From Posidonia oceanica (lineage: Eukaryota > Streptophyta > Magnoliopsida > Alismatales > Posidoniaceae): a DNA stretch of 64,000 bases. Positions within the stretch are counted from its first letter, which is position 1, and each line of letters starts with the position of its first letter. Location of the stretch: positions 73,286,001-73,350,000 of the forward strand of contig JAZBRS010000075.1 in assembly GCA_037176725.1 (NCBI GenBank). Direction: 5' to 3'. Positions 12,307 to 25,885 of this stretch are shown one piece after another. The notes beneath the pieces were generated by a model. That model was not told where the DNA came from and did not search any database. It saw only the letters and a list, made by a program, of their open reading frames with translations. The position numbers and the translations under genes were made by a program.

Positions 12307-13740
12307 TATGAGAGGGGAAACTTTGCATATGCGGCTTCTTCTGGTCAGGATCTGTGCCAACCTGATCATGCCTCCTGGTATGTGGATTCCGGAGCCACAC
12401 AACACATGACGCCACACATCTAGAACATCCACACATCCTCTCCTTATACAGGTACTGATGCTGTCATCGTGGGAAATGAGTGCTCCTTACCTATCACCAA
12501 CGTTGGCACTTTGACTCTGCCCAACTCTCTCCGACTCAACAAGATTCTTCATGTTCCTCTTCTCACCAAGAACTTGCTATTTGTCCAACGTTTTTCTTCT
12601 GATAACCACTGTTATTTTCTTTTGGATGATCTTGGCTTTTGTGTGAAGGACAAGATGACTGGACGAACACTTCTCAGTGGTCCTAGTTCTCATGGATCCT
12701 ATCGTGCGAAGTTTCCTCTGTCTGATCTCCCACTTTGTCTCCTACTCAATCTACTTCGTCTCTGTGGCATCGTCGTCTTGGACACCCTTCTTCCGCTGCT
12801 CTCCGGAAATCACTTCATTGTGTCAACATTCCTAACTCATCCACACAGCATACCTGTCATATATGTCCTTTGGGCAAATCCACTAGCAAGCCTTTTGCTC
12901 TTCGACAATATACTGCTTCCTTACCTCTGGAACTCCTCCATCTAGATCTCTGGGGACCGGCACCTACTGTGTTTGAGGGCTCTACCTTTACCTCTCTATA
13001 GTTGATGACTACTCCCGTTTTACTTGGTTGTTTCCTCTAACCAGAAAATCTGATGTACTCTCTTGTTTCAGAGATTTTAAAGCAATGGTTGAAAATCTTC
13101 TTTCCGCCACTCGCATTAAAACAGTACATACTGATAATGGTGGCGAGTTTGTAAACCATGCTTTCTCCTCATTACTAAAATCTTTTGGTATAACTCATCA
13201 ACTTACTTGTCCCCATACCTCTGAACAAAACGGAGTAGTCGAACGGAAACATCGGCATATTGTATCCATGGGGCGATGTTTACTTCAATAAGCTTCGTTA
13301 CCTGATTCCTTCTGGATTCATGCGTTTCTCACTGCTGTGTTCGTCATCAATCGCACCAACACTCCTCTCCTCAAAGGTGTCTCCCCTTTCCAGGTGCTGT
13401 TTCATAGATCTCCAGATCTATCATTCCTCAAGGTCTTCAGATGTCTGTGCTTTCCCCATCTGGTTCCGTATACGAAACACAAGCTCAAACCAAGGTCTCT
13501 TCCATGTCTATTCCTTGGATACTCTACTAAACAGAAAGGTTATAAGTGTCTTTACTTACCATCCGGTCGGCTGTACATCTCCAGGCATGTTACATTCCAC
13601 GAGCATAGCTTTCGATCCTCCAGATTGCTGGTGCGTCCTTCCGGCAAATGACCTCAGTCTCCTCTGTTTTCCTCTCCATTAGCTTATGCTCGACAGCCTG
13701 TGCGTTTTTCAAATTCTTCTCCCGCTTAGGTTTTTACCCC
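12307..13740 (+). pseudogene. Copia A protease and integrase
   Basis: Protease active-site motif DSGAT lies at 12385-12399, followed by a TAG at 12421. The GAG-pre-integrase zinc region (LWHRRLGHPSS ... CHICPLGKS, about 12750-12890) needs a frameshift near 12720. The integrase core follows: DYSRFTWLFPL, then HTDNGGEF near 13135 and QNGVVERKHR near 13225. A TAA follows at 13289, then a further frame change into NRTNTPLLKG. The protease would process the polyprotein and the integrase would insert cDNA. Several breaks; a remnant. Confidence 0.9.
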
Positions 13741-14079
13741 ACCAGCTACCTCTCTCCCTCCTACTCATATTCCCACTCATTCTCTCTCTTCGAATCCTGT
13801 GTCACCACAGCCAGCCACGTTGCCTGTATCGTCCACTTCATCATCTTCTTCCTCGGGCACTCCTGCTTCCTCTGGTGCGTCTTCAACACCACCCAAAAAA
13901 TATCGCTGTGTCTCGGAGCTTCTTTGTCAAACACATCCTCACCCTTTACCTCAAGTTTTGGCGGCTAAACTCTCTAATACCTTTCTCCATGAACCAAGCT
14001 CCTATATCGAGGCCAAATCCTTTTCTCACTGGCGTACTGCCATGGACGACGAGTATCAGGCTCTTCTCCGGAATAACAC
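13741..14079 (+). pseudogene. Copia A reverse transcriptase, N-terminal piece
   Basis: A Ser/Pro-rich linker leads into the RT start (EAKSFSHWRTAMDDEYQALLRNNT), where the frame meets the LTR of element C. The sense continues at 24970 (WTLVPS), so the host gene was cut within this codon context. Bases 14075-14079 (AACAC) are the duplicated target. Confidence 0.88.
14075..14079. other. Target-site duplication of element C, left (AACAC)
   Basis: AACAC precedes TGTAGATACC and recurs right after the right LTR at 24965-24969. It lies in codons of copia A RT. The 5-bp length is as expected for gypsy integrases. Confidence 0.97.
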
Positions 14080-15777
14080 TGTAGATACCCTGTTTTGGCA
14101 TTCCCCTCATTGTAGTGAAACCCCTTTGCATCATATTGTGCTCAGTTCACCTCTAGAGCTCATTTTCTCGACCTAAGCTCTCTCATTCGAGCCAAATGCT
14201 TTTGAGGGTGTTAGAAGAGTGTTTCCATGCATCCTACGTTGGACACAGGATATTACCCATATAACAACCCTGCAAAACTGTTGCCCAATCAGTCCAATTC
14301 TTAGGGCCAATTTGGTCCCCAGGTCACTACATTGTCTTCGTGCCTTTAAGAGATCCCTTATTTGCATTTCAGTAACAGCAATATAAGCCTCCTTAATTTC
14401 TGAGCCAAATTTGGAAGGTGGACTGCCTGGGTGTGTTAGACGCGGGTATCTCTGCGTTTAACATTGGACGCTGGTTTATCAGCGTCCAACATTGAAACCT
14501 AGTGTTGACCACAACTTTCCTTATTTAGCCGAATCCGAGGGCCTGTTTGTTACTCCTTCTGGAGGTCCGTTGACCAATTGATTAACAAATCTTTGTTTAA
14601 TTAGCATTAATTCACCATTAATTGCTAATTATTCATTCAAATCCACAGTTGTACCTCAAAGGGTCGTTATGTGTGGGATTCCTGTCGTCCAACGTAGGAC
14701 ACATGTTTCCATGCATCTTACGGCGGCAATTTGCTGTATCAACTTTCCTTATTTGGCCCAAATTTTATCTTGATGCCTTTACCAAATTTGGATCTCTTGA
14801 CCAGTCAAAGCCTTTTAATGTCAATTAAGAGTGGCTTAATCACAGTTAATCAACACTTAGGGGAGAATATTCTTGATCCACAACTGCTGTAGCTCGGGAG
14901 GCCGTTAGACGTTGGTTTCCCAACGTATAACGTTAGTTGCGCCATATCACGTGTCCAACTTTTCTATTTTGAAAACTTTGTTGAGTTGGCCCCTCTTTGG
15001 CACATTTTGTTCTTCCCCTGCTCCTATAAAAGCAAGGGTACCCTCAACCTTAAGGGGGAGGGGATTTTTGAGAGAGAGAGGACGGAGAGAGGAATTTGAG
15101 ACCGAAAAAGAGAGATTAGAGACCAGATTTTTGAGAAAGGAATTTGAATTAAGAAAATACAGACTTGAGAGAAAAATATAGAGAGAAAGAAAGAGAGAGG
15201 AAGAGCTTAAAAGCTTGAGAGTTTGTCGTTGATTACGTGACATCAATCCTTCTTGTTCCAAGCATTCCATTACACCCAAAGGGGGTTTTTACTTTAGCAT
15301 TATATTTCGCTTTACACATTTGCATATCGCATGTTATTTTGCATATTGTTGTAGCTAGGCATATTCATATTTAGTTACAACCGGGGGGTAAAAATCCTTC
15401 GGATAAGTATTTCTCTGATTAATTTATGTTGGTTTTTAATTCTATTTTAGGATTACTTACTACACCAAATTAATCCATATCTTTCATATCATTCTGTTTT
15501 TTTGCAAGGAAGAAGAAGAAGAAGGAGAAGGAGAAGAAGAAACTCACCAAAGCACAGGCACCCTTGGGCAACGCTGGCGTTGTCCCAAGGTAGCTGAATC
15601 TGCAATACATATCACATCTCCCAAGGTGTCTCAAGGGCCAGCGAAAGCGAACCGAGAGTGGCGATCACACAAACTTCCTTACACGTGGAGTCGTGAAGTT
15701 GGATACGACAAAAGGAGACCCCGAGAGAGCAATAGAGAAATGAGAAAGCTTTCTCCCTCTAAAATCCCATATCCACA
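14080..15777 (+). repeat. 5' LTR of element C
   Basis: Starts TGTAGATACC and ends CCATATCCACA, 1,698 bp. A TATA box (ctataaaag) at 15024-15032 sets U3 at about 940 bases. By eye, 13 mismatches to the 3' LTR occur in the first 196 bases, nearly all transitions. The U3 carries several near-palindromic ACGTT motifs (14437-14500, 14688-14702, 14901-14942). Confidence 0.95.
15024..15032 (+). promoter_or_regulatory. TATA box in 5' LTR of element C
   Basis: ctataaaag precedes a purine-rich run (gagagagagaggacgg), which would be the start of the transcribed R/U5 part. The same box is at 24219-24227 in the 3' LTR and, inverted, at 58927-58936 in copy E. Confidence 0.75.
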
Positions 15778-15780
15778 GTC

Positions 15781-15798
15781 TGGTGATCACGGTGGGAC
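15781..15798 (+). other. Primer-binding site of element C (tRNA-Arg type, two changes)
   Basis: TGGTGATCACGGTGGGAC lies three bases inside the LTR. Compared, from memory, with the complement of plant tRNA-Arg (ACG-type) it differs by two C-to-T changes, one at a CpG, as expected from decay of methylated cytosine. Confidence 0.7.
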
Positions 15799-17587
15799 GG
15801 CTAAAAGTGCCTCCGTGCTAGGTGAGTATTCTCTTCTTCTTCTTTCTTTTCCTTTGCAATCTTTCTTTTATTTTTGCAGATTTTTAAGGTCGTGGTGAAA
15901 TTTCTCTTAGTGTTTTGAGGCACCACGACCCCTTCATTGTTTGGGTTTTTATTTTATTTTTTTATACGTAAAAATGCATGCAACCACCTCCCCTTTTTGT
16001 TTTGATTCTCTGGAATAGGGGTTGATTGGATAAAAAATACTGTTTTTAGTGAAAAATTTCTGACAGTACGTTAAACGTAGGAATCTGGGCGTTCAACATT
16101 GAATGCTCCAGATTCAGCGTTCAACATCTCTGGACAGAATTCCATTCTGTTTTCAAAATTTTTCTTTGTTTTCTTTTTATAACTGACCCAAGGAACAAGG
16201 TGTGAGGTGATCGGCTTTACCGTAGGGACCGGAACCTTAATCCTTGAGTGCTTTTCAAAAAAAAAAAAAATCAAGTTTTCTTTATGACTTGCATAGTCCT
16301 TATTGGGAACTAATTTGTTTGTATCTTCTCTTGGGTTACACAAAATAACCACTTAGGTCCTAAGTACCTCTATTGCAAAGGACTTAAGAGAGGTATTTGT
16401 ATTGTCATTTGCTTTCACAAGAGACACTTTTTCTTTCCCTTGGCTCTTGTGAAAGTAAGTTAGAACCCCAAGTTTAGGTTTGCATTCTCCCTCCCCCTTC
16501 TATGGTTTGCTTGTGAATGTGTGATTGAAATGCGAAGGACCTAATTAATCCTGGGTACGTTGGGCTTTACCTCTGTGGAGTAGGGATCTAAGTGTGCTCG
16601 GACTCTCCCTAACATCCTCAGGAGTTAAGGTACAGGGCAGTACCAAGAGTGGAATTTTGTCCCATTTGTGAGGATTCATAGACAACCCCTGAAGTAAGCC
16701 ATACCCAAGCCATAGGCACCTTGAGAGTCATTCAAGTTTAAAACACTAATAACAAAGCGAAAATCCTAAAATCAAACATTTAATCGCTGTTTGAAAAGTA
16801 TTTCTGTGCAACTCTCTGAAACAAGGTGTTGGACGTTAGAATCTATGCGTTCTACGTTAGTCGCTGCAGATCCTGCGTACAACACATTGTCTGTTTTTTC
16901 CTTTCAATTTCTGGGTGTTTTGTGGAAATGATGAATGCTACAGGGTGAATGATTAAACAAGGGTTGTAAGAAGTCGTTTGAACTTTGTTTTGAGTCCATT
17001 TCTTTTCTTAGAAACTTGTATTAGACTTAAAAAAAAAACTCTTGTAAGTTTTGTTTCTTTTCTTTCATTTGTTTGTCAAGTGTAAACATTGTACTCTTTT
17101 CCTTTATTAGTGAAATAAATAAATAAGGCAAAAAAAAATCTGAAAAAAAGAAGAAGGAAAATCAAAAAAAAAGAAAAAAAAAGAAAAAGAAAGAGGAAAA
17201 GAGAAATTCTTGTAATTCCTGTAAAAAACATCTTGGGATAAGCAATATCCCCCTAAATCAATGGGAGAAAGACTGAGAACATTCCTGTAAGCAGTTTAAA
17301 GTATTAGACACAAATATCACAGCATCTAACGTTGAACAGTCCAAACTCAGTGTTCAACACGGCCAGACTGCATTCTGTAGTATTAGATGCATCCATCTCA
17401 ACGTCTAACGTTGAACGCGTCATCCTCTGCGTTCAACACTGCCAGGCAGAATCCAGATTTATTAGACGCAGAATTTGCTATGTCTTACACTTTGCAGTAA
17501 CTTAAGTCAGATTAAGAGTGAAAATGCTTACCTAAAGTCAAAATTGAATACCTTGAGCATAACAAAAATCGCCGAGATGCTGGTAAC
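15799..17587 (+). other. Leader of element C with repeated ACGTT dyads
   Basis: There is no coding domain. At least five clusters of the near-palindrome GCGTYYAACRTTRRACGC or halves of it occur at 16067-16130, 16829-16885, 17318-17360, 17383-17450 and 17461-17495. A-rich low-complexity sequence lies at 17020-17220. Confidence 0.6.
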
Positions 17588-18830
17588 ATGTCTAAGGGAG
17601 AATCCGCCATGAGGATATTCCATCCAACTACTGGAAAAGAAATGGATCCTGACTCGATCCAATATCAAGCTTTGTGTCGCTTCCTTTACAGCAACACCAA
17701 CCAACCTGGCCCAACGGGCATATCAAATCTACAAGATGATGATCTCTATTATGGTCAATACCTCTCTGGTGAAAGACTATGAAGGCCCATTGCAAACTAC
17801 ATCCCTGAAGGTCTATACTAGGGACAGCTCGAAAATGCGCCGCCAGACACCGAACACCAGGGGCAGAGAAACGACCCCAATGGAAGATTCCGAACAAGGG
17901 GCCATCCTTTTGTTCTTTGAGCAACCACAGCTAATGCCACACGGCCAGTATAAAGGAAGAGTCAATTCACTATTCTCCAGTCAACCAGAACGGTTCCCTC
18001 AGGCTTCAAATGCTCAAGTAGCTCAGATAGGCACTACTGACTTTGCAGAAATAAGGAAGATGCTCAGCGCACTGGGAGTACACACTCAAGCTCCACCTTC
18101 CTTCGATATGGACAAGTTCCCTCCTTTTCGACTACCTCCGGGGTTCAAATATCCTAAGATGCCTAAATTTGATTGAACTACAAATCCTCAAAGCCATATT
18201 ATAAGATTCTAAATGGAGGCCATGCCTTACTATCATGACCTAGGCCTCATTGTCCACATTTTCTTCTATTTTCTTGAAGGGGAGCCCATGGAGTGATTCA
18301 TGTCACTGAGCAAGGAAGAATTGAGAAGCTTCAAGCAAATTCAAGAAAGCTTCCTGCTCAAATACTAGTATAAGATAGAACCTAAGCCGGCCTTCCTCGA
18401 CTTGGCAAAAGAAATGATGGAACCTGACAAAGACTGGTTCACTTATGCCAATCGGTGGAGAGATATGGTTGTGAGATCAAGCCTAGAAATCCCAGAGAGA
18501 CAAATGGTCCAAAAGCTGATAGCAAACACCACAGGACCAATGAAGAAAGGACTTGCCAATGCATACTGCCCATCCATTTCAGCATTATACGAAGTGGCAG
18601 CATCAGTCTGGGAGAATATCCATGAATTTGAAGAACCACAACCGATTGAAGATGACATCGATCAAACCACAGTTAATCAAATTCAAGGAAGATGCAACAA
18701 CTATTACGACAATAAAAGGCAACAATGGAGGCAACCACAACTTATCTCAAGTCTGTGGCAAGCTCCAGTCCAGCAGGCACTGCACCAAGTGCCAGAGCCA
18801 ACACTGTACCAAGAGCCAGTAGCTGCATAG
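17588..18830 (+). pseudogene. Element C gag, N-terminal and core region
   Basis: A frame from ATG 17588 (MSKGESAMRIF) passes through changes of frame to the gag core at 18402-18650: WFTYANRWRDM, LIANTTGPMKKGL, SALYEVAASVWENI. Stops lie near 18174, 18210, 18297 and 18828-18830. The core corresponds to the retrotransposon gag domain that assembles particles. It aligns residue for residue with copy E (63984-63544 minus), so it was a real gene in the ancestor. The last stop sits where copy E keeps a sense codon. Confidence 0.82.
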
Positions 18831-19849
<1,019 letters not shown>

Positions 19850-20029
19850 GGAGTTGGAAGCAAGAGGCCTCTACTGATGGAGGCTACATTAGGGGCATCC
19901 CCTCAGTTATTGTAAATAGACTTCATCTTTATTTTCCTATTTTTCTTGATTGAGCATGAAAAATACTTAAATAAAACACATCCCTCCACGTAATAAAGTG
20001 TAAACTTAATGAGAAAAAAAAATCCTTCC

Positions 20030-20178
20030 ACACAAGCATGGGAAGCTGAGACCAAATTGGGAAAGACCATACTTGGTGATTGACATATATCTGGGCAATG
20101 CCTATTGTTTGGTCGGAAAGGATGGCACTAGGCTTGAATATCCTTGGAATGCGCTGCACCTCAAACGGTACTACCCTT
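20030..20178 (+). pseudogene. Remnant of integrase C-terminal end in element C
   Basis: The frame reads KLRPNWERPYLVIDIYLGNAYCL, then LEYPWNALHLKRYYP and a stop. This is the usual end of gypsy polyproteins (roughly PKWEGPYxV ... PWNxxHLKKYY). It starts only about 180 bases after the gag tail, so protease to integrase core has been deleted. Copy E has the same junction near 61880-62060. Confidence 0.85.
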
Positions 20179-20499
20179 AATGTGCACACTGAGCCACTAG
20201 ATTGCCCGTGCTTGTGGACCTACTGTTTTCCAAAGCCTAAGAGTCATACCTTAGCCTCACCTCACAAACACCTTGTGGGAGAAGGAGGGGAAATGGTCCA
20301 ACACTGAGATAGAGGCAAATCATAAGAAGCCCCCTCCTAGTTCATGAACAACAAGTCCATACACATCCCTTGAGTCAGACACGCTACCCTAGTGCAAATT
20401 GGGTAGGCGTCTAAGGCCAAACTTAGAAGCGCAGAAAAGAGGAGAGTGTACCAAATAGAAGAATGTCTCGGTCCATCAATGAATGAATATCTGTTCACC

Positions 20500-21240
20500 G
20501 AGCATTCAAACAGGGGTGAGACTACTAATGCTTGCTAAAATACCCAAGAAAGAAAAGAAGAGGTAAAAAGAAGACAGCAAAGAAGCTGTCCATGTGCAAG
20601 AAAAGAAAGAGAATGGAAAAAAAAAACAGCAAAGAAGCTGTCCAAAGAGTCAAAACTGAAAATTGGGAATTACCAAGCGCAGTAGGAATCAACCTTGAAC
20701 TGGGAGGAGTGTAGGCTCCAAATCTTTAGCTGAAATCCTAGGATAGGACATTGACATTCCTTCCCCTACACCCTGCACTGTACACTAAAAGGCAAGGGAC
20801 AGAAACCTAGGTCTAGGGGCAGTTAGGCGCCAAAGCAAGTCTGAAGTATCCTTGGCTCCGAGATGCACAAGGGATTCGATTTTCAAGGTTTCCCAACCAT
20901 GAGGTCACCTGTTTCCAACTCCATGGAAGATTCTTCTACTCCTAAAAATCCAAAAAAATGAGAAAACCAAAAAAAAAAAAGAGAAAATCAAAAATCCAAA
21001 AAACTGAGAAAACCAAAAAAAAAAAAAAAAGAGAGATAACCAAAAAGTCAAAAAAAATGAGAAAACCAAAAATCCAAAAAATGAGAAAACCAAAATTCCA
21101 AAAAAAACGAGAAAAACCAAAAATCCAAAAAAAAAATGAGAAAACCAAAAATTCAAAAAATGAGAAAACCAAAAATCCAAAAAATGAAAAAAATAGCAAA
21201 AGATCAAAAATCCAAAAAATAAATAAATAGAAAATAGGGT
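20500..21240 (+). repeat. Low-complexity part of element C 3' region
   Basis: At 20535-20660 a Lys/Glu-type block is duplicated (agcaaagaagctgtcca twice). At 20940-21240 about ten copies of aaaatccaaaaaatgagaaaacc follow one another. Both blocks exist inverted in copy E (61440-61560 and 60975-61140). Confidence 0.75.
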
Positions 21241-21729
21241 AAAATCTACCCAACCAACATCACCTCATGAAACTGATAACTAGATAGCCTATGATGCAAA
21301 AAAATCTAGGAATTCTTACGACTCTGCATCGTACTTGACCCCTCTTATTTAGGATGGTCACTTGGTATTCGCCTACGAGCCAGTGCTGGGATCTCGAGAA
21401 GAGACAGCCCCTCGTCAGGCATGTCATCTTTAGACAACAAAGTTGAGGCCAAAGCTTGTTATCCAAAACCTAATTTTTGTATGTTTATTTCATGTTAATT
21501 ATTTTATTTCTTTATGCTTATTTTGGACTAGAGGCAAGGGACACCTTAGATGGCCTAACAAGTTTTGTTGAGTTTCTTTGCAGGAAGTCACTAACATATG
21601 TTGGATGCTACAAATCAATGCGTCTTACATTGGACACTGCAAATTAAGCGTTCAACGTTCCAGAGCAGAGCAAAAAAAAGGAAAAAAAAAAGGGCAATCT
21701 AGAACCCCGGAGCAAAACCGGGTAAACAA

Positions 21730-22665
21730 AGCAAACGATATTAGTTGACCCATCGTTCACTAATTCACAGGTCATAAGATGATGGTTTCTGTCAAGAATG
21801 TAGCCAACATTCAATGAAAGGATACCTGATTTTGACCAATAAAGCCAACGGTGTTAGTGGACCCATCGTTTACTAATTCACGGGTTCTGAGATGACGGTC
21901 TCTGTCGAGAATGTAGACAACATTCGATGAAAGGATACCTGATCTGACAAACAAAGCCAACGTTATTAGTGGACCCATCGTTTACTAATTCACAGGTTCT
22001 GAGACGATGGTCTCTGTCGAGAATGTAGGCAACATTCGATGAAAGGACACTTGATTTGACAAACAAAGCCAACGTTATTAGTGGACCCATCGTTTACTAA
22101 TTCACGGGTCATGAGATGACGATCTCTGTCGAGAATGTAGGCAACATTCGATGAAAGGATACCTGATCTGACAAACAAAGCCAACGTTATTAGTGGACTC
22201 ATTGTTTACTAATTCATGGGTTCTGAGACGACGGTCTCTGTCGAGAATGTAGGCAACATTCGATGAAAGGACACCTGATCTGACAAACAAAGCCAACATT
22301 ATTAGTGGACCCATCGTTTACTAATTCATGGGTTTTGAGACGACGATCTCTGTCGAGAATGTAGCCAACATTCGATGAAAGCACACCTGATCTGACAAAC
22401 AAAGCCAACGTTATTAGTGGACCCATTGTTTACTAATTCACGGGTTCTGAGATGACGGTCTCTGTCAAGAATGTAGGCAATATTCAATGAAAGGATACCT
22501 GATCTGATAAATAAAGCCAACACAGCTAGCAGAGAAGAGGTCAACCCCCTTTGCCCAACACCTGGAAACATCATGGACCTCTCGCTCACCAACCTGCGTA
22601 TCATAGAACGATGGTCCCTGTCGAGAGTGTAAGCTACACTTGATGAAAGGGCACTTGACTATGAC
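21730..22665 (+). repeat. 112-bp tandem repeat of element C, about 8 units
   Basis: Units containing tctctgtcgagaatgtag recur exactly 112 bases apart (21899, 22011, 22123, 22235, 22347, 22459), plus a first and a divergent last one. Overlapping 70-residue frames on the minus strand are a by-product. Copy E has only about three units (60060-60420). Confidence 0.92.
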
Positions 22666-22884
22666 AAATTGCATTCATGCATGTGTCAGTTTACTTTAGG
22701 TAATGAGAAAAATTCTTGAGCCAACACGGTATATAAGTCAAAGCCAGCAATGATGGAGGAACCATTATCTAGGGTCATGTATTACATATTATGATCACCT
22801 CCCTTGCATTCCCGCCAGCACGCATCCATGCATAGTGCATTGCATTACATTCGCATTAAGTGGTCGTCGGAGACATTTGCTATC

Positions 22885-23130
22885 CATCTCTTAGTTTGAC
22901 ACCCTAGGACAATCTCCTTGGCTTTGTCTTTTAGTTTGATCCCCGTGGGCAACCCCCGTAGCCGAGTCTTTTAGTCTGACCCCCTCGGGCAACCCCTGTG
23001 GCTGTGTCTTTTAGTTTGACCACCTCGGGCAACCCCCGCGGCCGTGTCTTTTAGCTTTACCCCCCCGGGCAACCCCCTTGACCGTGTCTTTTAGTTTGAC
23101 CCCCTTGGACAACCCCCTTGGCCGTGTCTC
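22885..23130 (+). repeat. 39-40-bp tandem repeat of element C, about 6 units
   Basis: Units of ttttagtttgaccccctcgg ... gtgtc recur near the 3' end. Copy E has about three such units at 59650-59790. Confidence 0.85.
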
Positions 23131-23257
23131 TTCATCCAACCCTCATTGTGTCTCGTCCAAGCCTGTGACAGCAGATATTGGATTTCTTTTAGAACCCTGA
23201 GTAGTGCCACACGGGAGTATCGTCTCGCCTTGTAGCTAACTTCGTGCCGAAGCCAAC

Positions 23258-23274
23258 TTCAAGGAAGAGCAATC
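23258..23274 (+). other. Polypurine tract of element C
   Basis: ttcaaggaagagcaatc abuts the 3' LTR. Copy E has ttcaaggaggagaaata at the same place. It would prime plus-strand DNA synthesis. Confidence 0.65.
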
Positions 23275-24964
23275 TGTAGATACCTCGTTTTGACACTCCC
23301 CTCATTGTAGTGAAACCACTTTGCATCATATCGTGCTCAGTTTACCTCTAGAGCTCATTTTCTCGACCTAAGCTCTCTCATTCGAGCCAAATGCTTTTGA
23401 GGGTGTTAGAAGAGTGTTTCCATGCGTCCTACGTTAGATGCAGGATACTACCCGTATAACAACCCTGCAAAACTGTTGCCCAATCAGCTCAGTTCTTAGG
23501 GCCAATTTGGTTCCCAGGTCACCACATTGTCTTCGTGCCTTTAAGAGATCCTTTATTTGCATTTCAGTAACAGCAATATAAGCCCCCTTAATTTCTGAGC
23601 CAAATTTGGAAGGTGGACTGCCTGGGTATGTTAGACGCGGGTATCTCTGCATTTAACATTAGACGCTGGTTTATCAGCGTCCAACGTTGAAACCTAGTGT
23701 TGACCACAACTTTCCTTATTTTGCCGAATTCGAGGGCCTGTTTGTTACTCCTTCTGGAGGTCCGTTGACTAATTGATTAACAAATCTTTGTTTAATTAGC
23801 ATTAATTCACCATTAATTGCTAATTATCCATTCAAATCCATAGTTGTACCTCAAAGGGTCGTTATGCGTGGGATTCCTGTTGTCCAACGTAGGACACATG
23901 TTTCCATGCATCTTACGGCGGCAATTTGCTGTATCAACTTTCCTTATTTGGCCCAAATTTTATCTTGATACCTTTACCAAATTTGGATCTCTTGACCAGT
24001 CAAAGCCTTTTAATGTCAATTAAGAGTGGCTTAATCACAGTTAATCAGCACTTAGGGGAGAATATTCTTGATCCACAACTGCTGTAGCTCAGGAGGCCGT
24101 TAGACGTTGGTTTCCCAGCGTATAACGTTAGCTGCACCATATCACGCGTCCAACGTTTCTGTTTTGAAAACTTTGTTGAGTTGGCTCCTCTTTGGCACAT
24201 TTTGTTCTTCCCCTACTCCTATAAAAGCAAGGGTACCCTCAACCTTAAGGGGGAGGGGATTTTTGAGAGAGAGAGGACGGAGAGAGGAATTTGAGACCGA
24301 AAAAGAGAGATTAGAGACCAGATTTTTGAGAAAGGAATTTAAATTGAGAAAATATAGACTTGAGAGAAAAATACAGAGAGAAAGAAAGAGAGAGGAAGAG
24401 CTTAAAAGCTTGAGAGTTTGTCATCGATTACGTGACGTCAATCCTTCCTGTTCCAAGCATTCCATTACACCCAAAGGGGGTTTTTACTTTAGCATTATAT
24501 TTCGCTTTACACATTTGCATATCGTATGTTATTTTACATATTGTTGTAGTTAGACATATTCATATTTAGTTACAACCAGAGGGATAAAAACCCCTCGGGT
24601 AAGTATTTCTCTGATTAATTTATGTTGATTTTTAGTTCTAGTTTAGGATTACTTACTACACCAAATTAACCCATATCTTTCATATCATTCTATTTTTTTG
24701 CAAGAAAGAAGAAGAAGAAGAAGAAGACTCTCACTAAAGTACGGGCACTTCTAGGCAACGCTGGCGTTGTCCCAAGGTAGCTGAACCTACAACACATATT
24801 ACATCTCCCAAGGCATCTCGAGGGCCAACGAAAGCGAACCGAGAGTGGTGATTACACAAACTTCTTCACACGTGGAGTCGCGAAGTTGGATACAACAAAA
24901 GAGGACCCCGAGAGAGCAATAGAGAAACGAGAAAGATTTCTCCCTCCATAACCCCATATCCACA
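23275..24964 (+). repeat. 3' LTR of element C
   Basis: Begins TGTAGATACC and ends CCATATCCACA, 1,690 bp, collinear with the left LTR. TATA box at 24219-24227. AACAC follows at 24965-24969, and copia A coding sequence resumes. Confidence 0.95.
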
Positions 24965-24969
24965 AACAC

Positions 24970-25885
24970 CTGGACTCTGGTTCCTTCATCACCACATCTC
25001 AATATTGTCGGCTCCAAGTGGGTGTTCAAGGTGAAACGGAGGGCTGATGGTTCTGTTGAACGTCATAAAGTCTGGTTGGTTGCCAAAGGATATCATCAGC
25101 AACAGGACATTGATTGTGAGGAGACCTTTAGTCCAATGATCAAGCACACCACCATTTGCACTATTCTTTCTTTAGCCACTATGTTTCAGTAGCAATTACA
25201 TCCACTGGATGTGCGCAATGTGTTTCTTTAAGGTCATCTTGAAGAGGAGGTCTTTATGCAGCAGCCTCTTGGCTACCGGGATGCCTCTCAACCAGAACAT
25301 CTGTGCCGTCTTCATCGAGCTCTTTATGGCCTCAAACAAGCACCCAGAGCTTGGTTCCATCACCTTCACCAATTTCATCTTCTTCAGGGATTCCGGTCAA
25401 GTCTCTCAGACTCTTCCTTGTTTATTAAACGGCACCGGTCGACTACTGTCATCATTCTGGTATATATGGATGATCTGATTGTAACGGGCAATGACAATGT
25501 TCTCATTGATCAGGTGATCAAGCTTCTTTTTAATGAGTTTGACTGTCGTGATTTCGGACCACTTGGCTTCTTCCTTGGAATGGAAATTACATCCGTCTCC
25601 AATGCTCTACTTCTCTCACAGACAAGGTATGCTTCTGACTTACTCAAGAAATTCGGTATGGAGAATTGCTCCCCCTGCCCGACTCCTCTTCGATCTGGAA
25701 CACAGCTCCGACATGATGATGGTGAGTTGCTGCCTAATGCCACCATCTACCGAAGCATTGTCGACGATTTACAGTATCTTATCTTGTCTCGACCGGATCT
25801 TGCTTATGCTGTGAACCATGTCTCCCAGTTTCTTCAGCAACCACGAACGTCCCATCTCCAGGCAGTCAAGCGCATTCTCTGGTAA
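24970..25885 (+). pseudogene. Copia A reverse transcriptase, main part
   Basis: It resumes the RT at WTLVPS, then VGSKWVFKVKRRADG, LYGLKQAPRAW near 25325 and the polymerase motif YMDD at 25463-25474 (VYMDDLIVTGN). FFLGMEI and PTPLRSG follow. Stops lie near 25190 (FQ-stop-QLHP) and 25230. The catalytic aspartates are intact, so decay is by stops rather than loss of the active site. Ends at a TAA after AVKRILW, where a small frame change leads into RNase H. Confidence 0.93.

Noticed and set aside
20905..21253. Phe/Leu-rich frames that look like membrane proteins
   Set aside because: Product of the aaaatccaaaaaatgag low-complexity repeat read on the minus strand.
21878..22604. Five overlapping 70-92-residue minus-strand frames
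   Set aside because: They come from the 112-bp tandem repeat. Frames shift from unit to unit because 112 is not a multiple of three.
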